Source of the DNA: G965233625 sp965233625
Lineage (GTDB): Bacteria > Planctomycetota > Planctomycetia > Pirellulales > Pirellulaceae
Direction of reading: 5' to 3'
Length of the DNA stretch: 64,000 nucleotides
NCBI GenBank assembly: GCA_965233625.1
Contig: OZ247499.1
Span: 5,270,001-5,334,000, forward strand
Under the pieces are notes generated by a model. The model did not search any database. It saw only the letters and a list, made by a program, of their open reading frames with translations, and had not been told where the DNA came from. Shown here one piece after another: positions 26,368 through 34,442 of the stretch. Position 1 is the stretch's first letter, and every line of letters starts with the position of its first letter. The position numbers and the translations under genes are program-made.

Positions 26368-27213
26368 ATGGCCGATTCAAGCAACGCACAGCAAGATCAT
26401 TTTGAAGTTCGCATCCTCCGGCAGGACGGGCCTGGCCAAAGTAATTACTGGGAACGGCACCGGATCAAACGCGAAAACGACATGAACGTCATCAGCGTTC
26501 TGCAACGTGTCGCGGCACAGGCAACCACCGTCGATGGCAAAAAGGTTACGCCCGTAACCTGGGATTGCGGCTGTCTGGAAGAAGTCTGCGGCGCATGCAC
26601 GATGGTGATTAACGGGCAGGTGCGTCAGTCCTGTTCCGCCCTGGTGGATAACCTGCTGAAGGAAAACCCGGGCGAGATCGAACTTCAGCCCATGACGAAG
26701 TTCCCCGTCGTCCGCGACCTGATGGTCGATCGCCGCCGTTTGTTCCGCGCTTTGGAGAAAGTGAAAGCCTGGAACAACGTCGATGGCTATTATGATATGG
26801 GCGCCGGTCCCAGGCAGTCGCAGGACGAACAGGAGCAGGCGTATCCGCTTTCGCAATGTATGAGCTGCGGTTGCTGCCTGGAAGCTTGTCCGCAGTACAA
26901 CAAGGTGGAACTCACCCAGTACGACGACGAGACGGCCGAGGAATTTGAAGAACGTAAGCTGGCCGCCTATGACAAAGAGTTTGTCGGCGCCCACGCCATC
27001 AGCCAGGCGGTTCTGTTCAACAGCAACCCGGTTGGGAAGATGCAGGCCAGCCACCGCCTCGACGCTTTGATGGAGCCGGGCGGCATTCAGGTCTGTGGCA
27101 ACGCCCAGAACTGCGTCGCGGTCTGCCCGAAAGAAATTCCGCTCACCACATCCATCGCCCGCGCCGGTCGCGCAACAACGGTCCGTTCTATTATGAGGTG
27201 GTTTGACCGGTAA
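26368..27213 (+). CDS. sdhB: succinate dehydrogenase iron-sulfur subunit
   Basis: 281 aa electron-transfer subunit. The [2Fe-2S] cysteines sit in 'WDCGCLEEVCGACTMVINGQ' and the following RQSC. The [4Fe-4S] ligands are in 'CMSCGCCLEACPQYN' and the [3Fe-4S] ligands in 'CGNAQNCVAVCPKEIPLTTS'. All expected cysteines are present. The gap from sdhA is 116 bp, somewhat long for an operon but with no terminator or opposing gene in it. The operon ends here; a 10-bp hairpin lies at 27235-27257. Confidence 0.97.
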   Translation: MADSSNAQQDHFEVRILRQDGPGQSNYWERHRIKRENDMNVISVLQRVAAQATTVDGKKVTPVTWDCGCLEEVCGACTMVINGQVRQSCSALVDNLLKENPGEIELQPMTKFPVVRDLMVDRRRLFRALEKVKAWNNVDGYYDMGAGPRQSQDEQEQAYPLSQCMSCGCCLEACPQYNKVELTQYDDETAEEFEERKLAAYDKEFVGAHAISQAVLFNSNPVGKMQASHRLDALMEPGGIQVCGNAQNCVAVCPKEIPLTTSIARAGRATTVRSIMRWFDR

Positions 27214-27234
27214 GACTTAACCGGCAGCACCCAG

Positions 27235-27257
27235 CCCTCGCGCCACAGGTGCGAGGG
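27235..27257. terminator. strong hairpin between convergent sdhB and a minus-strand gene
   Basis: 10-bp stem with one G-T pair and an ACA loop (CCCTCGCGCC-ACA-GGTGCGAGGG). There is no poly-T tract on either side, so it is either an RNA-stabilising 3' end or a weak bidirectional terminator. Confidence 0.4.
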
Positions 27258-27281
27258 TACCGGATCCGATGCCGTTTACAA

Positions 27282-27782
27282 CTAGGATCCCTTCGCGATC
27301 CTATCTAGCTCGCGCATGCTGTCTTGAAGCTCTGCGGTTGCTCTGTCCATATCGCGTTTGAGTCCCTCGAAGCCGCCTTTATCGGTGAAGGCAAAGGCCA
27401 GGGCGGCTCCGGTACTGGCGGGCGCTTTGTCTAGAATGCGTGCAAAGTGCTCCAGTTTGACAAGCATCTTCTTGTACGCCACCTGGTAGTCTTTGTCTGT
27501 TTCAGAAATATCAATCAATCTCGCCTGTGCCAGGAAATCATGCGTGACGGATTTCACGCCCGCGATCGAATCACGTTCTTTGGCTGTTTGGACCGCAGTT
27601 GACCATTCCTCTCCGTATTCGGTCAACTCGTTGTGTGCCACTATCGTTTTGGCTTTTGTTCTTGCCGCACTGGCGCCAATAGAGAAAATGACTCCTCCCG
27701 CGCCGCAGCAGCAGAACATGCACAAAAGCCCAATGCCTATTCCAATGCCTCCGATGACGAGGCCAGTCCGGTTGTCTGCCAC
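27282..27782 (-). CDS. single-pass membrane protein with helical domain, unknown
   Basis: 166 aa. A Gly/Cys-rich hydrophobic segment at about 8-38 ('GLVIGGIGIGIGLLCMFCCC') is followed by a wholly helical, charged domain with probable coiled coil toward the C-terminus ('LKRDMDRATAELQDSMRELD'). No catalytic motif. The CCC cluster at the end of the membrane helix could be lipid-modified or metal-binding, but this is speculation. It stands alone, convergent with sdhB. Family not recognised. Confidence 0.55.
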   Translation of the reverse strand: MADNRTGLVIGGIGIGIGLLCMFCCCGAGGVIFSIGASAARTKAKTIVAHNELTEYGEEWSTAVQTAKERDSIAGVKSVTHDFLAQARLIDISETDKDYQVAYKKMLVKLEHFARILDKAPASTGAALAFAFTDKGGFEGLKRDMDRATAELQDSMRELDRIAKGS

Positions 27783-28067
27783 AATGCGTTCCCCAGTGTT
27801 TTTGTAATCTCAAATCATCCTCTAAGCTAACCTCTGCAGTATATCATCCCACGACTTACATTCGCACCATGATGCTGGTCGCTTGTATCCGTCGAAAGCT
27901 GCCGGAATTGTTCTTCGCGGGCATCGCAAAGGCTGCCGGCAAGTTGTGGTGTCTGACGTGGCGTGCAGTGGCTGAGAACAAAGCACAAAAAGGTAGGCCC
28001 ACTAAAACCGCCGGCTTTACCTGCGGAATGGCGGCCGGTGGACCGGATTGATTTGAGGACATTCAGG

Positions 28068-28448
28068 ATGCCCAAGAAGCAAGTACAACGCGAAGCGAAA
28101 ATGCGGATTCCGACGCCTCGGGTGAAGGTCTGGTGGGAGTTGGACGGCGACTACGTTTTTGGTCGCGGCATCGCCGATATTCTGAAGGCGGTGGAGTCCG
28201 CCGGTTCAATCAAAGATGCGGCAAAGTCTGTTGGGAAAAGTTACCGCCACGTCTGGGCGCGTATCAAAGAAGCCGAAACCGCTTTGAATGCCGCATTGGT
28301 GGAGAGCCAGGTCGGCGGACAATCGGAAAGACGAACGGAACTCACGCCGCTTGCGCAGCGTCTGGTCGCTTCCTTCGATAATTTCCGGCAAACAATGATC
28401 GAGACCGCCCAGCGTGAATTCGGCGCCTTGTTTCCCGGCGCTGACTAG
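28068..28448 (+). CDS. ModE-type winged-helix regulator, DNA-binding domain only
   Basis: 126 aa corresponding to the ModE/LysR-like HTH without the molybdate-binding Mop/TOBE domains. 'VKVWWELDGDYVFGRGIADI' leads into 'LKAVESAGSIKDAAKSVGKS' then YRHVWARIKEAE, which matches the ModE helix-turn-helix (GSL-x-x-AA-x-x-LGMSY-x-x-AW). The start at 28068 is preceded by GAGGACATTCAGG; longer upstream frames have no ribosome-binding site. It begins a run of four plus-strand genes, so it probably controls them or responds to a metal or cofactor cue. One-domain ModE homologues do occur and need another way to sense their ligand. Confidence 0.8.
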   Translation: MPKKQVQREAKMRIPTPRVKVWWELDGDYVFGRGIADILKAVESAGSIKDAAKSVGKSYRHVWARIKEAETALNAALVESQVGGQSERRTELTPLAQRLVASFDNFRQTMIETAQREFGALFPGAD

Positions 28449-28574
28449 GGTTCGTTTCCCGCCGCGTTGACCAAGGCTGTTGATAGGTTGCACTACTTGC
28501 ACCGGATTCTGCGCTGCGTTCAAATGGCACGGCTGTTCCATTTGAACTGTGACGCGACCCTCTGGTTGTTATTT

Positions 28575-29192
28575 ATGCCCAATCTAAACCTTCCGCTTCA
28601 TCATGCTTTGTCCGGACACACTCGACTGGCGCTCCGTAGTTCACCGTCAATTCAGGTGGAAATCTGGGAATGTGCATGGTTGATAGCAATGGGGGTCCTG
28701 GCCGCCACAGCGGCAACCTACTTTGATTGGAGTTTGCGCATCCCCGGGCATGCGATTCTTCGAATCGTATTTCCAACGAGTCTGGGGCTCGCCGTCGTGC
28801 CAAGGCGGGGGGCAGGTGTCGTGATGGGGGCGGCGGCGGCGAGTTGTGTGGGAGTTTTCTCCATTTGCAAGCTCGCCGTGCCAGGCGCCGGCGCGATGAC
28901 AAGTTTATTGCTTGTTGGCCCTCTATTAGATGTCGCTTTGTGGCGCGCACGATCCGCCTGGTCGATTTACGGCGCTTGTGGTGCGGCTGGACTTGTCGCC
29001 AACCTTGTCGCCTTCGCAACCCGGTTGGTGTCTGGGGGCGGTTCCGGGAAACCCGGCTGGTCGGCCCTCGCTCCATTCACTTATGTATTGTGCGGTTTGC
29101 TGGCAGGTGTTTTCTGCGCCGCGATCTGGTTTAGTTCGAGGCCGCGCAAACCCTCTGGCGAAGGAGCTCACGAGAGGGGCCGTGCTGAATGA
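28575..29192 (+). CDS. multi-pass membrane protein, possible ECF S-component-like transporter
   Basis: About 205 aa from the ATG at 28575; ATG 28524 and TTG 28467 are in-frame alternatives, and none has a good ribosome-binding site. There are five to six hydrophobic helices: 'WECAWLIAMGVLAATAATYF', 'ILRIVFPTSLGLAVVPRRGA', 'GVVMGAAAASCVGVFSICKL', 'MTSLLLVGPLLDVALW', 'YGACGAAGLVANLVAFATRL' and 'FTYVLCGLLAGVFCAAIWFS'. The size, helix count and P-x-x-LG...P-R-x-GAG pattern resemble substrate-binding S-components of ECF vitamin/metal transporters, but no T- or A-component is nearby, so this is only a suggestion. Its TGA overlaps the next ATG (ATGA), giving tight translational coupling. Confidence 0.65.
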   Translation: MPNLNLPLHHALSGHTRLALRSSPSIQVEIWECAWLIAMGVLAATAATYFDWSLRIPGHAILRIVFPTSLGLAVVPRRGAGVVMGAAAASCVGVFSICKLAVPGAGAMTSLLLVGPLLDVALWRARSAWSIYGACGAAGLVANLVAFATRLVSGGGSGKPGWSALAPFTYVLCGLLAGVFCAAIWFSSRPRKPSGEGAHERGRAE

Positions 29193-29917
29193 TCTATGTC
29201 GGAATCGATGATACGGACACGCTTGGCTCTCGCGGTACGAATCAACTTGCGAAAGCGCTGGTTGCAGGAGTCAAAGGCATCTTCCGGTGTCAGCGTATCG
29301 TGCGACACCAGTTGTTAGTTGATCCGCGGGTTCCGTACACGTCAAAAAATGGATCAGCCTCACTGGTATTTGAGGCAGAGCCCGGGGCAGTTTCCGGCGC
29401 AGACCTGGATCAGTTTCAGGATCGGCTCATTGCGATGATGCGTGACGACTTCACGCCTGGGAGCGACCCTGGCATCTGTTTAGCAACAAAGGTTGCTGCG
29501 CCTGTAGTTGAATACGCAAAACAATGTCAGCATGCATTGATGAGTCAAGCAACAGCACGCCAGGTAGCCAGAGAAAACAATCTAAGGTTGGTTGGACTCG
29601 GAGGGACCGAAGACGGGGTCATCGGAGCCTTAGCTGCCGTTGGGCTGGCGGCGGCCAATGATGGCGGCCGGGTTGTGCACTGGAAACATGGCGTCGACGA
29701 TCTTACCGCGTGCCGCCCTGTATCAGAAATCCTACGTCGCGACATCGAAGTGCGTGAGCTTTACTCCAGCCAGCCCGTCTGCGATGGGCAAGTTGATCTA
29801 GGGAAACGCCTCCGGCCGAACTGGTCGCACGGAAAATGTGTGTTGTTTGTTGAGCAGATAAAACCCGGCGACTATGCAGCGGACGCACCTGAATGGAAGG
29901 CGCTGAAATTATTATGA
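29189..29917 (+). CDS. TiaS kinase-domain-like protein (DDTD motif), orphan
   Basis: 242 aa beginning 'MIYVGIDDTDTLGSRGTNQL'. This matches the N-terminal kinase-like domain of archaeal TiaS (tRNA-Ile2 agmatidine synthase, COG1571), with the D7-D8-x-D10 cluster and T17 near the autophosphorylated Thr of TiaS. The zinc-ribbon and OB parts of TiaS are absent. Bacteria make lysidine with TilS instead, so this protein is unlikely to make agmatidine; an ATP-dependent phosphotransfer to another small substrate is possible (inference). Later segments include 'CLATKVAAPVVEYAKQCQHA' and 'LRLVGLGGTEDGVIGALAAV', a glycine-rich turn. ATGA overlaps on both sides place it in the middle of a coupled operon. 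Confidence 0.7.
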   Translation: MIYVGIDDTDTLGSRGTNQLAKALVAGVKGIFRCQRIVRHQLLVDPRVPYTSKNGSASLVFEAEPGAVSGADLDQFQDRLIAMMRDDFTPGSDPGICLATKVAAPVVEYAKQCQHALMSQATARQVARENNLRLVGLGGTEDGVIGALAAVGLAAANDGGRVVHWKHGVDDLTACRPVSEILRRDIEVRELYSSQPVCDGQVDLGKRLRPNWSHGKCVLFVEQIKPGDYAADAPEWKALKLL

Positions 29918-30864
29918 ACCGCAACAGACCACACATCCAAACAGCATTCACGTTAGTGGAACTGCTGGTCGTTATTGCAATTATTGGTGTTCTTGTAGCG
30001 ATTCTGTTACCTGCTGTACAGGCAGCGCGAGAGGCGGCGCGACGTGCATCCTGTTCGAACAATCTAAAGCAAATGGGGCTCGCACTTCATAACTATCACG
30101 ACACGTTAAAGGGGCTGCCTCCTGGCGTGCAAGGTACGAACGGTTCGCAATCCTCGAATCATCTCCTCCACACATGGATGGCGATGATCCTGCCGTACGC
30201 GGAACAAACCAACTTGCAAAACAGATACGATTTCAAAGTGCGCTTCGATCACGACAACAATCGTTCCGTCGTACTTCAAAAACTGGAGTTGTTTGAATGT
30301 CCTTCGCAAACGGCGGAAGTCATTCAGAACCGCTACGGACCAAGCCATTACGCCGCCTCTGCTGGAACCCGTCCGGGAAACGACGATGGGGTGCTATTCC
30401 CGATGTCGCGAACCACTTTGGGGGACATACTCGATGGCACGTCCAACACCTTTGTCGTTGGTGAAATCGCCTTCGAGCACGGTGGTTGGGCGCGCGGCGC
30501 AATGAACAATGGCGATAGTGGTTCAGGCAGCGGCAGTGGTTCAGGAGGAGGTGGTGGCAGCGGTTCGGGCAGTGGCGGCGGATCTGGTAGTGGTTCGGGT
30601 GGAGGCGGCGGACAAGGTTTTGCTCGCGGCGTGTTGCGCTGGTATCAAGCTGCCGCGAGTTGCGCGCAACCTGGAATCAACCCACCAGCAACGAATTGTT
30701 CGGACAACGCTGAACGCCGTTTTCAGTTCTCAAGCCTCCATCCAAACGGAGGGCAATTTGCGTTAAGCGACGGAAGTTGCCGTTTCGTCTCCGAAACCAT
30801 CAACGACTCAGTCCTACGCGCCCTCATCACACGCGATGGCGGCGAAACGGTTGGTGAATACTGA
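29914..30864 (+). CDS. DUF1559 pseudopilin-like protein with Gly/Ser-rich insertion
   Basis: 316 aa. It has the prepilin N-terminus 'AFTLVELLVVIAIIGVLVAI' then LLPAVQAAREAARR, followed by the DUF1559 domain ending in the H-X9-DG motif ('LHPNGGQFALSDGSCRF'). A roughly 30-residue run of almost only Gly and Ser (about residues 203-233, DNA about 30520-30612) interrupts the domain just before the conserved C-terminal part. The ATG overlaps the TGA of the TiaS-like gene (ATGA), so it is translated from the same message. DUF1559 proteins are massively expanded in planctomycetes and their role is unknown; presumably they are processed by a prepilin peptidase and exported. Confidence 0.88.
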   Translation: MNRNRPHIQTAFTLVELLVVIAIIGVLVAILLPAVQAAREAARRASCSNNLKQMGLALHNYHDTLKGLPPGVQGTNGSQSSNHLLHTWMAMILPYAEQTNLQNRYDFKVRFDHDNNRSVVLQKLELFECPSQTAEVIQNRYGPSHYAASAGTRPGNDDGVLFPMSRTTLGDILDGTSNTFVVGEIAFEHGGWARGAMNNGDSGSGSGSGSGGGGGSGSGSGGGSGSGSGGGGGQGFARGVLRWYQAAASCAQPGINPPATNCSDNAERRFQFSSLHPNGGQFALSDGSCRFVSETINDSVLRALITRDGGETVGEY

Positions 30865-30938
30865 CCGGCAGACTGGTTGCACTTAAACCAGCCATGCCAC
30901 AATTAGCCTAGGCGCCAAAGCCGTAGCTGTTTGCGACC

Positions 30939-32234
30939 CTACCGTAGCGACTGATTAGCCGGGTACCGGCGGGCGGTGCCGTTGTGCTGGTAGCTGCTGC
31001 TGCCGATGCCCGCTGCGTTGCCGTTGTTTTTGAACGGCTGGAAGGCGGGTTGCGGGTCGAAGTTGTGGGGGCGGAAGCCGATGGTCGGTTTCAGCCCGGC
31101 GCCGCTGGGGCGCCCGTTGAGCACGCCCTGGGCGCCTAGTTGCCGTGGGTCGCGGGCGATCTTATCGGTAAACACGCGGACGTCGTCCATGATGGGTCGC
31201 AGGCGGCGGCTGACCATTTCGATGTTGGTGGCGGCGCGGTTCAGCTTGTCGTAAAGTTCGCGATCTTCGATCAGCATCTTCACGGTGCCATCGCCTTCAT
31301 TCAGATTTCGCGAGAAGGTTGTCAGTTGCAGGATGAGTTCGTCCACATTCCGCAGACTCTGGTCCAGCGTGTTAACCAGCGCTTCCCCTTTTTCACCCAG
31401 CGGGCCGGTCAGCCCTTCCAGGTTCTGCAAATTCTTCTCAGCGCTGCTGCTGACTTTTTCAAACGAGGCCACCACATCGCGGGTGGTCTGCAACGTGGCC
31501 TTGGCGTCGGCGAATAGCGTGGGAAGATCTTCGAGCGATTTCTTTAGACTCTGGCGGAGTTCATCGTCGCCGACGATCTCGTTGACCTTCTCCATTGCAA
31601 CGGTGAAGTCGGTCATCCCCTTTTCTGTTTTGTCCAGAATCCGCTTCACCTGCTCTTCGCTTTCACCCACGGTGCTGTTGAAGTTGCGGGCCAGCGTGGC
31701 TACTTCCGTACCGGCGCCATCGATTGTGACAGCTGCCGTGCGGATGGAATCCATGGTGGTGTTCATCTTCTCAATGGATTTCTTCACATCGCCTTCAACT
31801 TCCGCCACAACGCGCAGGGCATCGAGCGGGCCGGGGCTGACGACGCCGCGGTCGATGTTATCGCCGTTGGTGTAGTATTCGCCGGGCGGAGCGGATTCGC
31901 CGCTGTTGATGAATTCAATCTGCGCATCGCCGAACAGCGAGGCCGAGCCGATGCGCGGGATTTCGCTGGTCTTGATTTTGCGGTCGGTGAACATTTCGGC
32001 GGTAATCATCACGCCGCCTTCGTCCAGCAGTTCCACAGTCGAAACCCGTCCAACCAGCACACCGTTTTTGCGGATCGGCGTGCCATTGACCACGCCCGGC
32101 GCCTCGTCGAATTTCATATTCAGCGTGTACTTGCTCTGGAAGCCAACGCCGAACATCAAGGTGAGGGTGATCGCCACAATGATCGATGCGACCACGACCA
32201 CGCCAACGCGGAAGCCAATGAGTTTCTCGTCCAT
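30939..32234 (-). CDS. mlaD: MCE/MlaD-family periplasmic lipid-binding protein
   Basis: About 431 aa. The ATG at 32234 is chosen because GGGAAAG lies about 4 bases upstream. One N-terminal helix ('VGVVVVASIIVAITLTLMFG') is followed by the MCE domain ('YTLNMKFDEAPGVVNGTPIR' then KNGVLVGRV; 'RIGSASLFGDAQIEFINS'). A long helical region at about 140-350 then has heptad-like repeats, as in the extended MCE proteins that form a needle or tunnel. The C-terminal ~70 residues are Gly/Asn/Pro-rich and disordered. It is the last gene of the mlaE-mlaF-mlaD order and is separated from mlaF by 277 bp holding a dispersed repeat. Confidence 0.88.
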   Translation of the reverse strand: MDEKLIGFRVGVVVVASIIVAITLTLMFGVGFQSKYTLNMKFDEAPGVVNGTPIRKNGVLVGRVSTVELLDEGGVMITAEMFTDRKIKTSEIPRIGSASLFGDAQIEFINSGESAPPGEYYTNGDNIDRGVVSPGPLDALRVVAEVEGDVKKSIEKMNTTMDSIRTAAVTIDGAGTEVATLARNFNSTVGESEEQVKRILDKTEKGMTDFTVAMEKVNEIVGDDELRQSLKKSLEDLPTLFADAKATLQTTRDVVASFEKVSSSAEKNLQNLEGLTGPLGEKGEALVNTLDQSLRNVDELILQLTTFSRNLNEGDGTVKMLIEDRELYDKLNRAATNIEMVSRRLRPIMDDVRVFTDKIARDPRQLGAQGVLNGRPSGAGLKPTIGFRPHNFDPQPAFQPFKNNGNAAGIGSSSYQHNGTARRYPANQSLR

Positions 32235-32293
32235 GATTCTTTCCCACCGGGCGATAACACCCTGCAAGTAACTTTCGCGAAGTTACGAAAACC

Positions 32294-32425
32294 AACCCGA
32301 AGCGCCAGCGAGGGGCGTTTGATACGGATGCGAAGGCAAGGGCGTTTGGCTATTTAGCCGGGAAGGATCGACTTCCACCGGCGCTGTGCTTCAACAACCG
32401 GCGTCCCTCGCTCGCGCTTCGGGTT
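32294..32425. repeat. second copy of the 134-bp inverted-repeat element, inside the mla operon
   Basis: Left arm 32294-32315 (AACCCGAAGCGCCAGCGAGG, one base different from the first copy) and right arm 32405-32425. The interior starts CGTTTGAT as in the copy at 7940-8073 and shares the GGA-x-GCGAA pattern. The flanks of 32235-32511 hold nothing else recognised. Confidence 0.85.
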
Positions 32426-32511
32426 AATGTAGATGTGCTTCTATTTAAGGTCGAAAAAGGTTCAGAAAACCGAATGTTTCAAATTCAAAAGTAACTGCAG
32501 GAGCGTCTGCT

Positions 32512-33318
32512 TTACGAAAGCATCTCCAGCAGACGCTGACCGGCTTCTCCATGAATAAATTGCGTGACGCGGGGGTCGTTGCAGTCGTCGAGTTCTTCCG
32601 GGGCGCCGTCGAACAGCACCTGCGGTTCGTCCGGCTCCAGGCGCGAAACGGGATACACCATCACGACGCGGTCGGCGACCTTGCGGGCGCTGTGCATGTC
32701 GTGGGTCACCATGACGCTGGTCACCGGATAAAGGGAACGCGTGCGGATGATCAGTTCATTAATCACGTCGCTCATGATCGGATCGAGTCCAGTGGTCGGC
32801 TCGTCATAGAGCATCAGTTCCGGTTTTAAGATCAACGACCGCGCAAGGCCCACGCGTTTGCGCATGCCACCGGAAAGTTCCGCCGGCTTCTTGTAGATTA
32901 CGCTTTCGGGTAGGCCGACTTCGGCTAGGCGTGCGAGCACCTGTTCACGCACTTCGACCGATGCCAGGCGCCGGTGTTCGCGAAGTGGAAAGGCGATGTT
33001 CTGGCCGACGGTCATGCTGTCGAACAACGCAGCGTTCTGGAAAACCATGCCATAGCGGATGCGCTGCGCGGTGAGTTCGCGGTCGCCCATGGCGTTGAGG
33101 TCTTTGCCGTCGAACAGGACTTCCCCCTGCGTAGGTTTGACCAGACCGATTAACGACTTCAACAGAACGGTTTTGCCGCAACCGCTTTCGCCAATCACCG
33201 CCACCGTCTGCCCGCGCGGCACCTCCAGCGTGATATCGCGCAGCACCAGCTGATTGCGGAACCGCACGCTTAGCTGGTTCACTTCCAGCATCGGGTCATC
33301 GTTGAAAGGTTCGTTCAT
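32512..33318 (-). CDS. mlaF: Mla-type lipid ABC transporter ATP-binding protein
   Basis: About 268 aa. Walker A 'AVIGESGCGKTVLLKSLIGL', signature 'ELSGGMRKRVGLARSLILKP', Walker B and D-loop 'LMLYDEPTTGLDPIMSDVIN', and switch His in 'SVMVTHDMHSARKVAD'. The 'GGMRKR' signature is typical of the Mla/TGD3 ATPases. The ATG at 33318 is preceded by AGGAACC. A longer frame back to 33459 would translate the 25-bp dispersed repeat arm (VGQAPA...) and is rejected. It couples to MlaE and probably supports retrograde or anterograde phospholipid transport between membranes. Confidence 0.93.
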   Translation of the reverse strand: MNEPFNDDPMLEVNQLSVRFRNQLVLRDITLEVPRGQTVAVIGESGCGKTVLLKSLIGLVKPTQGEVLFDGKDLNAMGDRELTAQRIRYGMVFQNAALFDSMTVGQNIAFPLREHRRLASVEVREQVLARLAEVGLPESVIYKKPAELSGGMRKRVGLARSLILKPELMLYDEPTTGLDPIMSDVINELIIRTRSLYPVTSVMVTHDMHSARKVADRVVMVYPVSRLEPDEPQVLFDGAPEELDDCNDPRVTQFIHGEAGQRLLEMLS

Positions 33319-33359
33319 GGTTCCTATGCGTGACGGCGGACCAGCGCTGTTTGTGATGC

Positions 33360-33384
33360 GGCAGGCAGGCGCCTGCCCTACGGG
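33360..33384. repeat. single 25-bp dispersed repeat arm between mlaE and mlaF
   Basis: Exact reverse complement of the arm at 19063-19087 (contains GGCAGGCGCCTGCCCTACGG). No partner arm is found nearby, so it is either a solo copy or a remnant. Confidence 0.85.
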
Positions 33385-33394
33385 TTTCTTCAGC

Positions 33395-34270
33395 TTACAG
33401 AAATGCGGCGCCTTCGGGCCATAGCGTGTAGTACAGGGAATCCAGCGCGATGCCGACAAACAGGTCCAGCATCAGAATGAGAACGAACGAATAAACAAAC
33501 GACGCCGTCGCGGCGCGGCCCACGCCTTCCGCCCCGGGCGTGCAGTGAAATCCGCGATAGCAGCTGACGATGGCAATGGCGGCGCCGAAGAAGATGCTTT
33601 TGAACACGCCGGTGTAAAGATCGTACACGCCAACGAAGTCGGCCGAGTTCTGCCAGTAGTGATGCTGGTCCACGTTAAAGATCACCACACTATAGAAATA
33701 GCCGCCTACCACCCCCATAAAGTCGGCCATGATGGTCAGCGCGGGGATCAGCAGCACGCAGGCCAGGAAGCGGGGCACCACAAGATAATGAATCGGATTG
33801 GCGCCCATGCCTTCCAGCGCGTCAATCTGCTCGGTCACGCGCATGGTGCCAAGTTCGGCCGCCATCGCGCTTCCTACGCGTCCTGCCAGCATGGTGGCCG
33901 CCAGCACCGGACCCAGTTCGCGCACCAGCGACATATTAATCACGGCGCCTAGACGCGTTTCCAGCCCCAGGGCGTGAAACTGGTAGTAGCTTTGCACTGC
34001 CAGCACCATGCCGATGAAGGTTCCCGTCAGTGCGATGACGGGCAAGCTGTTCACACCGACCTGATTGAAGTTCTGCAGCATCGTTTCACGCCGCGGCAGA
34101 CGCGTGAACAGCCATTTCATGGTGCGGATGAAGAACAGCGTGATATCGCCGACGGTGGTGACACTGTCCACCACCACACCGCCCCAGTCGGCAATCCAGT
34201 CGTACAGACCTTCGCCAAAGCTACGCGATCCGTCATCGCCGTTCGAGTTTTCTGTGGTCGCTGTCGCCAT
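33395..34270 (-). CDS. mlaE: Mla-type lipid ABC transporter permease
   Basis: About 291 aa from the ATG at 34270 (AAGG about 11 bases upstream); an ATG at 34312 would add 14 residues. After a soluble N-terminal ~50 residues the MlaE/YrbE fold follows: 'GVNSLPVIALTGTFIGMVLA' then VQSYYQF; 'LVRELGPVLAATMLAGRVGS' then AMAAELGTM, the family hallmark; and 'EQIDALEGMGANPIHYLVVP'. Five helices in all. It is the first gene of the mlaE-mlaF-mlaD operon, which lacks the periplasmic MlaB/MlaC here. Confidence 0.93.
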   Translation of the reverse strand: MATATTENSNGDDGSRSFGEGLYDWIADWGGVVVDSVTTVGDITLFFIRTMKWLFTRLPRRETMLQNFNQVGVNSLPVIALTGTFIGMVLAVQSYYQFHALGLETRLGAVINMSLVRELGPVLAATMLAGRVGSAMAAELGTMRVTEQIDALEGMGANPIHYLVVPRFLACVLLIPALTIMADFMGVVGGYFYSVVIFNVDQHHYWQNSADFVGVYDLYTGVFKSIFFGAAIAIVSCYRGFHCTPGAEGVGRAATASFVYSFVLILMLDLFVGIALDSLYYTLWPEGAAFL

Positions 34271-34442
34271 ATCCGTGGCCGCCTTGCAGAAGAACCGGCC
34301 ACCATCACGCACGAAGTGCGCGCACAGAACGGCCGCTACCAGTTCTTCGGCCCATCAGAGACCACCGCTGCAGTAAACTTTGCGGATTATGCCGGATGTG
34401 CCGCCCGGTTCAAGTTGCAGCGTGACGCAGCTACGGGACGCA

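Noticed and set aside
28068..28448. Molybdate transporter operon
   Set aside because: The regulator has a ModE HTH, but there is no modABC, no Mop domain and no molybdoenzyme nearby, so a molybdate role is not supported.
33319..33459. N-terminal extension of mlaF
   Set aside because: The extra residues (including VGQAPA) come from the 25-bp repeat arm; a proper ribosome-binding site precedes the ATG at 33318.
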